64,000 nucleotides of DNA from Costus lasius (Eukaryota > Streptophyta > Magnoliopsida > Zingiberales > Costaceae). A program made the translations under genes and the position numbers. The stretch covers positions 84,987,461 to 85,051,460 of the forward strand of contig CM050447.1 of the NCBI GenBank assembly GCA_027563935.2, given 5' to 3'. The notes beneath the pieces were generated by a model that made no database searches, was not told the DNA's origin, and was given only the letters and a program-made list of their open reading frames with translations. Shown here one piece after another: positions 25,813 through 37,874 of the stretch. Numbering within the stretch: the stretch's first letter is position 1; each line of letters opens with the position of its first letter.

Positions 25813-27488
25813 TGTTGGGGTATGCCCTTAAGCCTAATGTTTGAGGCCTTGGGAATGTATCAGTATCATGTAATAAACTGTTATGTTTATATAGGCATGG
25901 TTGTTATTCAGTTAGCTACATTGTCTGCTACAATATATGTTCTTCTGAATAATGTCTCAAAGCTGTTCAGCTGGGCTGACATGCTGTTGTGTCCTTAGTC
26001 GATATATCTTGGTGAACATGAGACAGCCTTGATATGGTTAAGACTAATATGTGTTCTAATCTTATAGGATGCTTCGAGCATGGAATAAGATGTAGACTCA
26101 TGGGTACATTGGATGTACTGGACAGACCCTACTAGGATGTTCAATTGTTTGTCGCAATGTGAATAATCTTTGAATATGACAAGTGGCACATTTCCTCTGA
26201 CTTGAGATCACTTGTGTTTTCTAAATGATGATTGTCATTGTTTTGAGGTAGTTCAATATCATTTGAAACACAATGGTTATAGGCTATCTTGGATGGTGAG
26301 CTTGAGTCATGTTAGGGCACTAGTGATAGACATAGGATTGCCGTCTCCTTGTTTAAGGAGTGTGATGTTCTAAAGGGCCCCCTGGATGAGATGATTGAGA
26401 AAAGAGTATGGCCATACCCAGGTGACAGTGTTCATCTGATCTAATCATGCTCATCATATTGGAGCTACAAGCTTGACACGCTTGTCCAATAAGAATATCA
26501 AGTGGCAAAGGAATTATGCATGCCTTGTGAATTGATTCACACTTGTGCTGTGTTTTGGGTGTAGTCTTGGAAGACTTTTTCCTTTATATCGGGAGACAGT
26601 GATGTGTTGCTAGATACCCCTCACTGATCGTGATAACGTGAGTTATCGTTACCGACATTTAAAGGAAACCCTTAGGGTCGCACAATTTGATGATATGGCT
26701 TACTTAAGTCAGATCGTGTGGACTGAATTGTTTGGGTTCAGTTTAAAGGGATTTAATCTCTGATTGTGAGTGAGATCTGGTCTGATCATGTTTGATTGAT
26801 TAGGGCTTGAGATCGGTAAGCTTCGATTGAGAGATTAGATGCTAGATCGATTAGATCAGAAGCATCAAGAGATTAACGGTCAGATCTGGAGCCTTAGGGT
26901 TCATTTGAGATCTAGACTAGATCATTGGCTTGATTGGTTCTTAAACCGAACCAATGTGAACCGGCTCATGAAATGAGCGCATGGTTCATGGGGAGAGGAG
27001 TTGGCGACATGTTCACTTGGCGTGAACATTGGAGTGAAGTGTGGTGGCTATTTTTAGTAACCACGATCTCCACTTGGAGATGTTGTTCACGACCGAATAG
27101 AGTGCTCTCTATTCTCGCCTCTCGCCCATATTCTCTCTCGACGTTTTTCGTGTGTGGCGACGTCTTGAAGGTAGAGGAGGATTCGGCCAAGAGAAGGACA
27201 TCTCTTCCATCCCTTTCACTCGATCAAGGACTCCAAGGAACCTTGCTAGCACAAGGAGCACCAAGGGATAAGCGCATCTTCATCTTGTGTGCGAGACTTT
27301 GGAGAAGAGGCGATTGCATCTTTACTTCCAAGGCGCCATCTTGAAATGGCATCGGTATGAATTTATTTTCATGCATATAAAGTTGATTATTTTACATGTA
27401 TGAGATCCTATGAAACCCTAGTATCCGCTGCATATCTTACTTGCGCCACCATAGGGTTTTCGCCCCCCCTTTGGTTAGGGGAACTTCA
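25813..27488 (+). repeat. 5' LTR of Copia copy 2
   Basis: TGTTGGGG...TTCA. It carries the conserved TTTATATCGGG at about 26583 and the GGTATGA word at 27354-27360 near its 3' end. Confidence 0.95.
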
Positions 27489-27490
27489 AT

Positions 27491-27502
27491 TGGTATCAGA
27501 GC
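27491..27502 (+). other. Primer binding site, tRNA-iMet, copy 2
   Basis: TGGTATCAGAGC, 2 bases after the LTR end. Confidence 0.95.
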
Positions 27503-29292
27503 CTGGTCTATGCATGTTTTATGATTGCTTTAGCCATTTTTGTGATCCTTGTTTGCTTAGATCTATACATGCGAAATTCATCTTTAGTTGAAGCATTATA
27601 TGCGAAAATTAAATATGTATAGTTGGCGCATGTTTTTGTGGCGCTTAGTTTGTTTTTGTTAAAAACATTTCACTTGCGCGATCTCACTTAGATCTAAGCG
27701 CCTGCTGTAAACCCTTAAACGGGTTAGTAGGGTTGAAATCACCCCCTAGGTCAGATCCAATCAGTCTGATCAGACTATCTGACAGCCTTGATGGGTCGAC
27801 TGGATAGCACCTTGGCGCAAGCTTGAGGTGGCTATAGGTCGACTGCAGACAGGCGTGTAGCGATGTCTGATTGAGACGACCCATGAACGCACCTGAGTTA
27901 GGCCCGGGGTCACACCCGCTTGCCAGACCTCAGCGTGGTCATTCAGCCCTTGGCGCATGCATGGTTGGCCTTTTGGTCGACTCAAGTCAGTTAGGACTTG
28001 GTGCATGCAAGGGCAGTGGATCTGACTAGGTTGGATGAGTGGATCCCTATTAATGGACCGTTGTAAGGTTGTAGGGCATATAAGAAAATTAAAATTGAAG
28101 CCTATGGGGTTTTTCGAAAATTTTAATTTTTATGGATCACATGATTTTTGAATGATGCCATATGTTTGTCTATTTACTCTTATGTGGGCTGCCCATATTA
28201 ATTGTGTGCTGTGCTGGGGCCTGCGAGCCTAGAATTATGGTTGTAAATTAATTATTGTGATCTGCGTATCACATTGTTTTAATTTATAAAATGTTATTGA
28301 CCTGCGTGTCAATCTTGTCTAGATAGTTAAATTTGTAATTTAATTAGACAAGAGCACAAAGCACACTTGGCAGAGGCGCTTGCAGCAGTGGCTGGACTAG
28401 GTGGGAGGTCTAGGGTTCGACCCTATGACCTGGCGCAAATGGCCCTATGAAGATGGCGCTTGGGCCCAGGTTTGGGCCAGATGAGCAGCAAAAGGCCCTA
28501 TGAAGAAAAGCAAGTCAAGACTTAAGTTAAATTAAGGTCTTACTAGGGCTATGGGCTTTTACCACATAAGATTCATGCTTTCTTTTATTATTGTTTAAAT
28601 ATTAGAACTGCATGATTAGTTTATCTTCTGCTATCACCATAGGAATTGCATGATAGTGAAGAAGATAAAAAGACCGTTAAAATCCAACGCTAAAATATCA
28701 AGCTCGTAAGCCTTCTGACGCGAAACCTCACTGTTCTGATTATCGTTGGAGCCGTGTTGTACCCACTCAGTGGGCACGTCCATCTATCTTCAGACGGTGT
28801 GGGATTACACCTGTGTGTTACAGAGTAGGGATTTATCCCTTCTCGTTGCTCAGCATAGCACATGGTGGTCCAGGGAGTAGGTCGGGTCAGCTTGACCATG
28901 TAGGCTACATATGTGGCGCATATGGTAGCACATGGAGGCAGCCATCTGTGGGATCAGAGACTGTGTTGTACCAACTCAGTTGGCACAGTCTGCTGGATTG
29001 CCCAGATGAAGGGGAATCGCACGGGTTGGCGATCGGCAGGGACTGCCTACCGGAGATTAGTGCTTGTACTCTCTGTGCATCTTATCTCGCCTGAGCGGGA
29101 CACGGAGACCAAGTATGAAATCCGGATCCCATCTCACTAAAAGAGTGTCTACTCTTTCGGACTGTTTAATGGATTTTTCAGTCAGATAAAATAGTGAGAA
29201 AAAGAATCTTTCTTAAGTCCTGATTGATTCTTAACATTGATACTGACCTTGCTGTTCTTGCATTGTTGTAGATACCTGCAGCAACGAACACC
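27503..29292 (+). other. Untranslated leader of Copia copy 2
   Basis: About 1.8 kb without a long open frame. It contains the twin near-palindromes (28762-28774 and 28971-28983). A pyrimidine-rich stretch ends TTGTTGTAG at 29271, 21 bases before the gag ATG, and looks like a plant 3' splice site. Copies 1 and 3 have the same arrangement. Confidence 0.6.
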
Positions 29293-32200
29293 ATGAACTT
29301 CAATGTGCGATCCCTACTGGAAAGGGAGAAGTTTGCTGGGCCGAACTTCTCCGACTGGTTCGGACACCTTAAGATCGTTCTTAAGGCAGAGAAGAAACTG
29401 TATGTCCTCGAGACGGCAATACCGCCTCAACCCGCTCCGAACGCCGCAAGGGCGGTTCGGGAAGCCTATGAAAAGCACGTCAATGATAGCATTGATGTCG
29501 CTTGCCTGATGCTAGCGTCTATGACGCCACCGCTGCAGCGTCAGCATGAGGATATGTCGGCTATAGAGATGATAGTGAACCTCAAGATGCTGTATGCTGC
29601 ACAGGCGAGGACAGAGCGCTATAATCTGACAAAGCTTTTCTTTCAAAGCAAACTGGCTGAAGGGAGCCCAGTGGGAGCTCACGTGCTCAAGATGATTGGG
29701 CACAAGGAGGCTCTAGAGAAACTGGGGCATACCATCAACCAGGAGCTTGCTGTGGATATTATTCTACAGTCTCTCCCGCCTTCATTCGACGCGTTCATTA
29801 TTAACTTTAATATGAACAAAATCGATTGTACTCCGGCAGAGCTACTGAATATGCTCCTCACTACTGAGGAGACTCTGAAGGGAAAGCCTTCGACCTCTGT
29901 CTTAATGGTTCCTTCTAGGAACAAGAAGAAGGGGAAGAAGGGCAAGACCCCTGTCAAGAGCTACAGCAAGGCTCTGAAGCAGAAGGTTAAGCGGTCCAAG
30001 GAATACAGGTGTTTCCACTGTGGCCAGCTGGGTCACTGGAAAAAGGACTGTAAAGCGCTCCAAGGAGATAAGAGGGGAAGCATCGCTTCTGGCTCAGGTA
30101 TATTCGTGACTGAGGTCATGTTTTCTTCTTCTATATCATGGGTGTTGGACACTGCATGTGGAGTTCACATTTGTTCAAATGTACAGGAACTCAAGAGAAG
30201 AAGGCAGGTGGGACAGCATGAAGTGGACCTACGCGTTGGAAACGGGGCACGGGTTGCTGCTGTTGCTGTAGGAGACTATTTCATTTCTTTACCATCTGGA
30301 CTTGTATTGGAACTAAATAGTTGTTTTTTTGTTCCTAGTATTACTAAAAATATTATCTCCATTCCTGCTCTTGTCAGGAAGGGTTTTTCCTTTGAATGCA
30401 ATATTTCAAAGTGTGTTTTATCTTATGATAATATTGTTTATGCAACTGGTTCAATTAGCAATGGGTTATACATGTTGGACATGGAATGTTCTATACAGAA
30501 AATTGATATTAAGAAAGCCAAGAATACTGATGACAGCACCTTGCTATGGCATAGTCGTTTAGGCCATATTAACGAGAAACGCATTAAGCGGTTGCATGAT
30601 CATGGACTGCTGGGATCATTCTCCTACAAGGAGATTGATACATGCAAAGCTTGTTTAATGGGTAAAATGACGAAGTCACCTTTTCCTAACAAAGGACAAA
30701 GGGCTTCAGGTTTACTTGACCTTATACACACTGATGTGTGTGGGCCATTTAGTAAACATGCCAGAGGTGGCTATCAGTACTTCATTACCTTTACTGATGA
30801 TTTCAGTAGATATGGGTATGTCTTTTTAATGAGACATAAAAGTGAATCTTTTGACAAGTTCAAAGAGTTCAAGAATGAAGTACAAAATCAGCTAGGCCGA
30901 AATATCAAGGCACTTCGTTCTGATCGAGGTGGTGAATACCTAAGTCATGCGTTTACTGACTATCTGAAGGAGTGTGGGATTATCTCACAGCTCACTCCGC
31001 CAGGAACACCGCAATGGAATGGTGTGTCCGAAAGGAGAAATAGAACGTTACTTGATATGGTTCGTTCTATGATGAGTCAGGCTGCTCTACCCTACTCCTT
31101 TTGGGGTTTTGCACTGGAAACAGCTGCAAAGGTACTAAACCGAGTGCCATCCAAGGCAGTTTCTAAGACGCCATATGAGTTATGGTATGGAAAACAGCCA
31201 AGCTTGACATTTATCAGGATCTGGGGCTGCGAGGCTTACGTTAAAAAGCTCGCCTCTGGGAAACTAGAGAGCAAATCTGACAAATGTATCTTTGTCGGTT
31301 ACCCTAAGGAAACTAAGGGTTATTATTTCTACGATCCCAAAGAGAACAAGGTTTTTGTTGCTCGGACCGCCATATTTCTTGAGAAGGAGTTTCTTCTGCA
31401 AGAGGCCAGTGGGAGAGAAATAAAACTGGATGAGAATCCAGAGGAAGGACAAAGTGCTCAAGCAGAATTGGATGAGCATGAGCCAGTAGATCAGGTAATT
31501 CAACAACCTGAGGCTCAGATATCACGGGAACCGCGAAGATCGGGAAGGATCCGTCGACAGCCTGAGCGCTATGACGGAGTCTACGTCATTGATAATGATG
31601 AACCCCTCACTTATGCGGATGCGGTCAGTGGACCGGAGTCAGCGAGATGGCTTGAAGCTATGCGCGCCGAGATGGACTCCGTGTCAGATAACCAAGTTTG
31701 GGATTTGGTTGATCCGCCTCCGGGAGTTATCCCTATTGGCTGTAAATGGATATTCAAGAAGAAGATTGACATGGATGGTAACGTGGTTACCTATAAAGGC
31801 AGGCTAGTTGCGAAAGGTTTCAAACAAATCTACGGGATAGATTATGATGAAACTTTCTCACCTGTAGCTATGTTTAAGTCTATTCGGATTCTTTTCGCGA
31901 TAGCTGCATATTATGATTATGAGATCTGGCAGATGGATGTGAAAACAGCTTTCCTTAATGGAAATCTGGATGAGGATGTGTATATGACACAACCAGAAGG
32001 TTTCACTAATCCATCAGATCGTCATAAGATATGCAAGTTAAAGAAGTCCATTTATGGACTTAAGCAAGCATCAAGAAGCTGGAATATTCGTTTTGATGAA
32101 TTAGTCACGGAATTCGGTTTCATCAAGAACGAGGATGACCCGTGTGTATATAAGAGGTTTAGTGGGAGCATAATTACTTTCCTAGTCCTCTACGTCGATG

Positions 32201-33174
32201 ATATCTTGATCATTGGAAATGACATTCCTGAAATGCATGCTGTCAAGGCATGGTTAAGGAAATGTTTCCAGATGAAAGATTTAGAAGAAGCAGCCCATGT
32301 ATTAGGTGTGAAGATCTACAGGGATAGATCTAAGAGGCTTCTCGGGCTGTGCCAGAGTACTTACATCGATAAAGTCCTGGAAAGATTTCATTTAGAGAAT
32401 TCTAAACGAGGATATCTTCCAGTCAGACATGGTCTGAGTCTTTCGAAGAGTCAGTGTCCACAAACACAGACTGAGAAAGATGAAATGGACAATACGCCTT
32501 ATGCTTCGGCTATTGGATCCATTATGTATGCGATGTTGTGTACTCGCCCAGACGTCGCTTACGGGTTAAGCGTGACCAGTCGTTTCCAAAGTAATCCAGG
32601 TCAGGCACACTGGATTGCAGTCAAGAACATTTTAAAATATCTGCGGAGGACCAAAGATATGTTCTTGATATATGGTGGTCAGGAAGAACTCAGTATTGAA
32701 GGATATACTGACGCTTCGTTCCAGTCTGACCAGGATGATTTCCGATCGCAATCAGGCTATGTTTTTAGCTTGAATGGAGGAGCAGTGGTGTGGAAGAGTT
32801 TCAAACAGTCAACTGTTGCTGATTCCACAACAGAAGCCGAGTATGTTGCAGCCTCGGAAGCATCCAAGGAGGCAGTGTGGATTCGTAAGTTCGTGAGAGA
32901 ACTTGGTGTCGTTCCTTCGAGTGCAGATCCTTTGGTTATCTTCTGTGATAACACTGGAGCAATCGCACAAGCAAAGGAACCACGGTCGCACCAGAAGTCC
33001 AAGCACATACAGAGACGGTTTCATTTGATCAGGGAGATCATAGATCGTGGCGAGATCAAAATCTGCAAGGTTCATACAGATGACAATCTGGCAGACCCGC
33101 TTACCAAGCCTCTGGCGCAGCAGAAGCATGAGAAGCACTGTAATAATATGGGTTTGAGATTTCTCAACCATTAG
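29293..33174 (+). CDS. gag-pol: Copia gag-pol polyprotein, intact (1293 residues)
   Basis: A single open frame encodes the whole retrotransposon polyprotein, which forms the virus-like particle, matures itself, copies the RNA and integrates the cDNA. In order: Gag with CCHC zinc knuckle (Cys240-Cys253); aspartic protease with DTACG at 286-290, where classical proteases have DTG or DSG; integrase HHCC (from His420) and catalytic Asp481, Asp544 and Glu580 (the last pair 36 apart, as expected for D,D-35-E); reverse transcriptase with YVDD at 967-970; RNase H with TDAS near 1139-1142; and a C-terminal ADPLTKPL motif. Integrase before reverse transcriptase defines Ty1/Copia. The start ATG follows an AACACC context identical to copy 1. 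The stop lies 9 bases before the polypurine tract. No frameshift separates gag from pol, so Gag excess would need RNA-level or protein-stability control. Confidence 0.95.
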   Translation: MNFNVRSLLEREKFAGPNFSDWFGHLKIVLKAEKKLYVLETAIPPQPAPNAARAVREAYEKHVNDSIDVACLMLASMTPPLQRQHEDMSAIEMIVNLKMLYAAQARTERYNLTKLFFQSKLAEGSPVGAHVLKMIGHKEALEKLGHTINQELAVDIILQSLPPSFDAFIINFNMNKIDCTPAELLNMLLTTEETLKGKPSTSVLMVPSRNKKKGKKGKTPVKSYSKALKQKVKRSKEYRCFHCGQLGHWKKDCKALQGDKRGSIASGSGIFVTEVMFSSSISWVLDTACGVHICSNVQELKRRRQVGQHEVDLRVGNGARVAAVAVGDYFISLPSGLVLELNSCFFVPSITKNIISIPALVRKGFSFECNISKCVLSYDNIVYATGSISNGLYMLDMECSIQKIDIKKAKNTDDSTLLWHSRLGHINEKRIKRLHDHGLLGSFSYKEIDTCKACLMGKMTKSPFPNKGQRASGLLDLIHTDVCGPFSKHARGGYQYFITFTDDFSRYGYVFLMRHKSESFDKFKEFKNEVQNQLGRNIKALRSDRGGEYLSHAFTDYLKECGIISQLTPPGTPQWNGVSERRNRTLLDMVRSMMSQAALPYSFWGFALETAAKVLNRVPSKAVSKTPYELWYGKQPSLTFIRIWGCEAYVKKLASGKLESKSDKCIFVGYPKETKGYYFYDPKENKVFVARTAIFLEKEFLLQEASGREIKLDENPEEGQSAQAELDEHEPVDQVIQQPEAQISREPRRSGRIRRQPERYDGVYVIDNDEPLTYADAVSGPESARWLEAMRAEMDSVSDNQVWDLVDPPPGVIPIGCKWIFKKKIDMDGNVVTYKGRLVAKGFKQIYGIDYDETFSPVAMFKSIRILFAIAAYYDYEIWQMDVKTAFLNGNLDEDVYMTQPEGFTNPSDRHKICKLKKSIYGLKQASRSWNIRFDELVTEFGFIKNEDDPCVYKRFSGSIITFLVLYVDDILIIGNDIPEMHAVKAWLRKCFQMKDLEEAAHVLGVKIYRDRSKRLLGLCQSTYIDKVLERFHLENSKRGYLPVRHGLSLSKSQCPQTQTEKDEMDNTPYASAIGSIMYAMLCTRPDVAYGLSVTSRFQSNPGQAHWIAVKNILKYLRRTKDMFLIYGGQEELSIEGYTDASFQSDQDDFRSQSGYVFSLNGGAVVWKSFKQSTVADSTTEAEYVAASEASKEAVWIRKFVRELGVVPSSADPLVIFCDNTGAIAQAKEPRSHQKSKHIQRRFHLIREIIDRGEIKICKVHTDDNLADPLTKPLAQQKHEKHCNNMGLRFLNH

Positions 33175-33183
33175 ATTAAGTGC

Positions 33184-33194
33184 AAGTGGGAGAT
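33184..33194 (+). other. Polypurine tract, copy 2
   Basis: AAGTGGGAGAT directly before the 3' LTR. Confidence 0.85.
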
Positions 33195-34870
33195 TGTTGG
33201 GGTATGCCCTTAAGCCTAATGTTTGAGGCCTTGGGAATGTATCAGTATCATGTAATAAACTGTTATGTTTATATAGGCATGGTTGTTATTCAGTTAGCTA
33301 CATTGTCTGCTGCAATATATGTTCTTCTGAATAATGTCTCAAAGCTGTTCAGCTGGGCTGACATGCTGTTGTGTCCTTAGTCGATATATCTTGGTGAACA
33401 TGAGACAGCCTTGATATGGTTAAGACTAATATGTGTTCTAATCTTATAGGATGCTTCGAGCATGGAATAAGATGTAGACTCATGGGTACATTGGATGTAC
33501 TGGACAGACCCTACTAGGATGTTCAATTGTTTGTCGCAATGTGAATAATCTTTGAATATGACAAGTGGCACATTTCCTCTGACTTGAGATCACTTGTGTT
33601 TTCTAAATGATGATTGTCATTGTTTTGAGGTAGTTCAATATCATTTGAAACACAATGGTTATAGGCTATCTTGGATGGTGAGCTTGAGTCATGTTAGGGC
33701 ACTAGTGATAGACATAGGATTGCCGTCTCCTTGTTTAAGGAGTGTGATGTTCTAAAGGGCCCCCTGGATGAGATGATTAAGAAAAGAGTATGGCCATACC
33801 CAGGTGATAGTGTTCATCTGATCTAATCATGCTCATCATATTGGAGCTACAAGCTTGACACGCTTGTCCAATAAGAATATCAAGTGGCAAAGGAATTATG
33901 CATGCCTTGTGAATTGATTCACACTTGTGCTGTGTTTTGGGTGTAGTCTTGGAAGACTTTTTCCTTTATATCGGGAGACAGTGATGTGTTGCTAGATACC
34001 CCTCACTGATCGTGATAACGTGAGTTATCATTACCGACATTTAAAGGAAACCCTTAGGGTCGCACAATTTGATGATATGGCTTACTTAAGTCAGATCGTG
34101 TGGACTGAATTGTTTGGGTTCAGTTTAAAGGGATTTAATCTCTGATTGTGAGTGAGATCTGGTCTGATCATGTTTGATTGATTAGGGCTTGAGATCGGTA
34201 AGCTTCGATTGAGAGATTAGATGCTAGATCGATCAGATCAGAAGCATCAAGAGATTAACGGTCAGATCTGGAGCCTTAGGGTTTATTTGAGATCTAGACT
34301 AGATCATTGGCTTGATTGGTTCTTAAACCGAACCAATGTGAACCGGCTCATGAAATGAGCGCATGGTTCATGGGGAGAGGAGTTGGCGACATGTTCACTT
34401 GGCGTGAACGTTGGAGTGAAGTGTGGTGGCTATTTTTAGTAACCACGATCTCCACTTGGAGATGTTGTTCACGACCGAATAGAGTGCTCTCTATTCTCGC
34501 CTCTCGCCCATATTCTCTCTCGACGTTTTTCGTGTGTGGCGACGTCTTGAAGGTAGAGGAGGATTCGGCCAAGAGAAGGACATCTCTTCCATCCCTTTCA
34601 CTCGATCAAGGACTCCAAGGAACCTTGCTAGCACAAGGAGCACCAAGGGATAAGCGCATCTTCATCTTGTGTGCGAGACTTTGGAGAAGAGGCGATTGCA
34701 TCTTTACTTCCAAGGCGCCATCTTGAAATGGCATCGGTATGAATTTATTTTCATGCATATAAAGTTGATTATTTTACATGTATGAGATCCTATGAAACCC
34801 TAGTATCCGCTGCATATCTTACTTGCGCCACCATAGGGTTTTCGCCCCCCCTTTGGTTAGGGGAACTTCA
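33195..34870 (+). repeat. 3' LTR of Copia copy 2
   Basis: Equal in length to the 5' LTR. Differences seen include CTGCTACAAT/CTGCTGCAAT, GATTGAGAAA/GATTAAGAAA, GGTGACAGTG/GGTGATAGTG, ATCGTTACC/ATCATTACC, GATCGATTAG/GATCGATCAG, GGTTCATTTG/GGTTTATTTG and GAACATTGG/GAACGTTGG. Confidence 0.95.
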
Positions 34871-34875
34871 CCTGG

Positions 34876-35478
34876 GTATGGCCATACTCTTTTCTCAATC
34901 ATCTCATCCAGGGGGCCCTTTAGAACATCACACTCCTTAAACAAGGAGACGGCAATCCTATATCTATCACTAGTGCCCTAACCTGACTCAAGCTCACCAT
35001 CCAAGATAGTCTATAATCATTATGTTTCAAATGATATTGAACTACCTCAAAACAATGACAATCATCATTCAGAAACACAAGTGATCTCAAGTCAGAGGAA
35101 ATGTGCCACTTGTCGCATTCAAGGATTATTCACATTGTGACAAGCAATTGAATAACCTAGTAGGGTCTGTCCAGTACATCCAATGTACCAATGAGTCTAC
35201 ATCTTATTCCATGCTCGAAGCATCCTATATGATTAGAACACATATTAGTCTTAACCATATCAAGGCTGTCTCATGTTCACCAAGATATATCGACTAAGGA
35301 CATTACAGCATGTCAGCCTAGCTGAACAGCTTTGAGACATTATTCAGAAGTACAATTATTGCAGCAGACAATGTAACTAACTGAATAATAACCATGCCTT
35401 TATAAACATAAAAGTTTATACATGATACTGATACAATCCCAAGGCCTCAAACATTAGCCTTAAGGGCATACCCCAACA
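34876..35478 (-). mobile_element. Solo LTR of the Copia family, reverse, part 2
   Basis: Continues 24738-25812 across the copy 2 insertion and ends with GGGCATACCCCAACA, the reverse complement of the LTR start. Confidence 0.88.
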
Positions 35479-36040
35479 CGAAGGATATAAACTAGGGGAG
35501 GTAAAATGGGAGGAAAGTTAGAAGGAAAATAGGGTTATTTGCTTTCTGCCCAAAGCTGGATCTTACACTTTATCAACGTATTTTCACCCTCTCTTTCCTT
35601 ATCACCCTCTCCTGCCTCTCGCCTCTTGTCGTCATTTCTTCATTGCCCAAATTAGCGATGATCCTCCCTCAATCGCACCTGCTGCGAATAAGCACCGAGG
35701 AGTGGGCATCGGCATCAGCGCAGCAGAACACCATGAGTTGGAGGCAGCGCGGTAGGCGAGGAGGGTCTATAGTTTGGACTGCGTGTTCGACCTCATCCCA
35801 CCGAGGACATACAGTTTGATATGGCAGGGGAGGGCAACGCAGGAGAAGCCGGGGAGCAGAGCGGCACACCACCTCCGGCTAGAATTGGGGAGAGAGTGCG
35901 ACGGCAGCCTCCGACTTGCAGTGGAGGAAAGACGAGCTAGAGAGGATGCAGTTCCAGGCGGAGGAGACCAACGAAGCAGAACATTTTCTTGGCCTCGCAA
36001 TCTGAGAGAAATTCTATCGTGGGATCGTCAACAAAGGTAA
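35479..36040. other. GC-rich unassigned stretch, possibly a captured or lost exon
   Basis: GC content rises sharply between about 35580 and 36030, unlike its AT-rich neighbours. On the + strand 35883-36005 reads as a 40-residue charged helical segment (ASDLQWRKDELERMQFQAEE within it), ending in TGA; another frame (35774-36040) is open for 88 codons. A GTAACC follows AACAAAG at 36036. I do not recognise a protein. It could be an exon fragment of a decayed gene or one carried by a transposon. Confidence 0.3.
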
Positions 36041-36879
36041 CCCGATTTGTTGACCATTCCACAATCTGGCTTTTGCTCAAGCCAAGGCTCTTTGTGAACA
36101 ATCTCTCGTTGCTTCACGATATAGTATTTTCATTTGCAATGATGGAACTGGTGATAATGGACCTTATCCTAGGATTTTTGTATTAGAGCTTCTTGTGGAC
36201 CAGCTAAGTTACCAGAGTCAAGTTGAGTGCCATATCTTTTGTACTATGCAATTGTTATTGAATACACTCTCACGACTTGAAGAACACTAGTTAATTACTA
36301 TAATATTAAATAATTATTAATTAAACAATTAATTACTTTCATAGTATCTAATGATGTTTAATTAATTTCATATTATTTATTAATCTTGAATAATTATTAC
36401 AATATTTCATAATAATTAATTAATCATTATTATATTTTCATAGTAGGAGAGAATATTTAATTAATTTTATATTATTTATTATTATTCAATTATAATTTTA
36501 AAATGTATTTGATGATATTTATATAATAAGAGTATAAAAAGATGGGGTATATATATCAATCTTTCTAATTTTATTTCCCCCTAAATAATCACTATTTTAA
36601 TATTTAATGAATCATTATGTATGTTTGACCTTTTCTAATTCACCTTATAAAAATAAGATTTTTTTTGTTTAATGGGTTATAGCTTCCAATGAACGCAAGC
36701 ATTCATTGTTAATCACCCCTAAAATTTGGGCACCTTTGATTGAGAGATTTATGTTATGAAATAAAATAAATGGCCGAATAAAATGATTCATTAAATATTA
36801 AAACAAAGATACATGATGAGCTCAGAAAGAAAAAAATGACAGAGATAAAGTCTTCGTCAACTTGAATGATTTGTATCTG
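36041..36879. other. AT-rich intergenic DNA
   Basis: Long runs of ATTAATTA-like sequence (36290-36530), no open frame of note, no element ends recognised. Confidence 0.5.
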
Positions 36880-37180
36880 CCAAATACCCGGCCTTGCAAT
36901 GGCTTATTAGATATTTTTGATTTAGAAGGGATCCGATCTCAATGACTCATCCAATATTCACTTTGAGAAATACCCAGCCTCAACGGCTTATTAGGTAAAG
37001 ATATTCGGCCATGATGACTTGTTGGATATTTGATTTGAGAAATTACCCAGCCTGAACAACTTGTTGGGTAAAGATATCCAGCCTTGCGGCGTGTTGGATA
37101 TTCGCATTGAGAAATTACCCGGTCTCAACGGCTTGTTGGGTAAGGATATCTGGCCTTATGGCGGAAATCGATTTACTCAA

Positions 37181-37645
37181 ATCTTAGCCAATCGGGAGGC
37201 TCCCAAGATGATCCAAGTGGCGACTCCTATCAAATTATGTCAGATATTTTCAGATCCACCTTTGTATTTTCAATCAGAGATCTGGATCCAAGCAGACTTG
37301 CGAATCAAACTTTTAAACGGTTGAAATTAATTCATCAGAATCTCAGCCAATCAGATGGTTTCTGAAGTGATCCAAACGTTGATCCTTACTCATCTAAGTA
37401 AGATCTTTCCAAATCCGCCCTCAGATTTTCGATTAGAAATCTGGATCAAAATAGATCTACAAATCAATCTTTCAACAGCTGCAATTAATTTTCCTGAATC
37501 TCGGCCAATCAGATGGCATCCATAGTGATCCAAATGTTTATCCTTACAAATTTGGATCAGATCTTTCTAGATCTGAACTCCATTTTTCAATCAGAAACTT
37601 AGATCTAAGCAGATTTACAACATTCAATCAAACATTGAATGTTTA
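37181..37645 (+). repeat. Tandem repeat, 158-bp unit, about 2.9 copies
   Basis: Units start at 37181, 37340 and 37498, each with ATCTYRGCCAATCRGAKGG and later a TCAGAAATCTGGATC-like word. The third unit is truncated near 37645, before AACATTCAATCAAACATTGA. Confidence 0.8.
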
Positions 37646-37874
37646 GCCTAACAGCTCATTCACCCAACTCGTCCTGTTAATTCACACATAGTCATGGACA
37701 ATGAATACTCGACGCGTGTTGTCAATGATATTGTTTGGGAGGTGCGTACGTCGATACTTTGTATCGGGGCGTAGTTCCTCAACGTTGTTACAATACAACT
37801 CAGATTTTTTCTCTATGGCCTATGCCTAAAGAGATGAGTATTGAACAAGTTCTGATATCCACAAGCCCTCGAAA

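Larger units (their letters stand above)
25813..34870 (+). mobile_element. Copia copy 2, full-length and coding-intact (9058 bp)
   Basis: The LTRs are 1676 bp each (25813-27488 and 33195-34870), TGTTGGGG...TTCA, with target duplication CCTGG (25808-25812 and 34871-34875). About seven LTR differences were seen by eye. The element sits inside a reverse solo LTR of its own family, so it is younger than that LTR. The gag-pol is open from end to end. PBS, PPT and both LTR ends are present, so by sequence it could be autonomous. Confidence 0.95.

Noticed and set aside
26934..27344. A 136-codon frame near the 3' end of copy 2 LTRs
   Set aside because: The corresponding regions of copies 1 and 3 are open in different frames and lengths, so it is probably untranslated LTR sequence.
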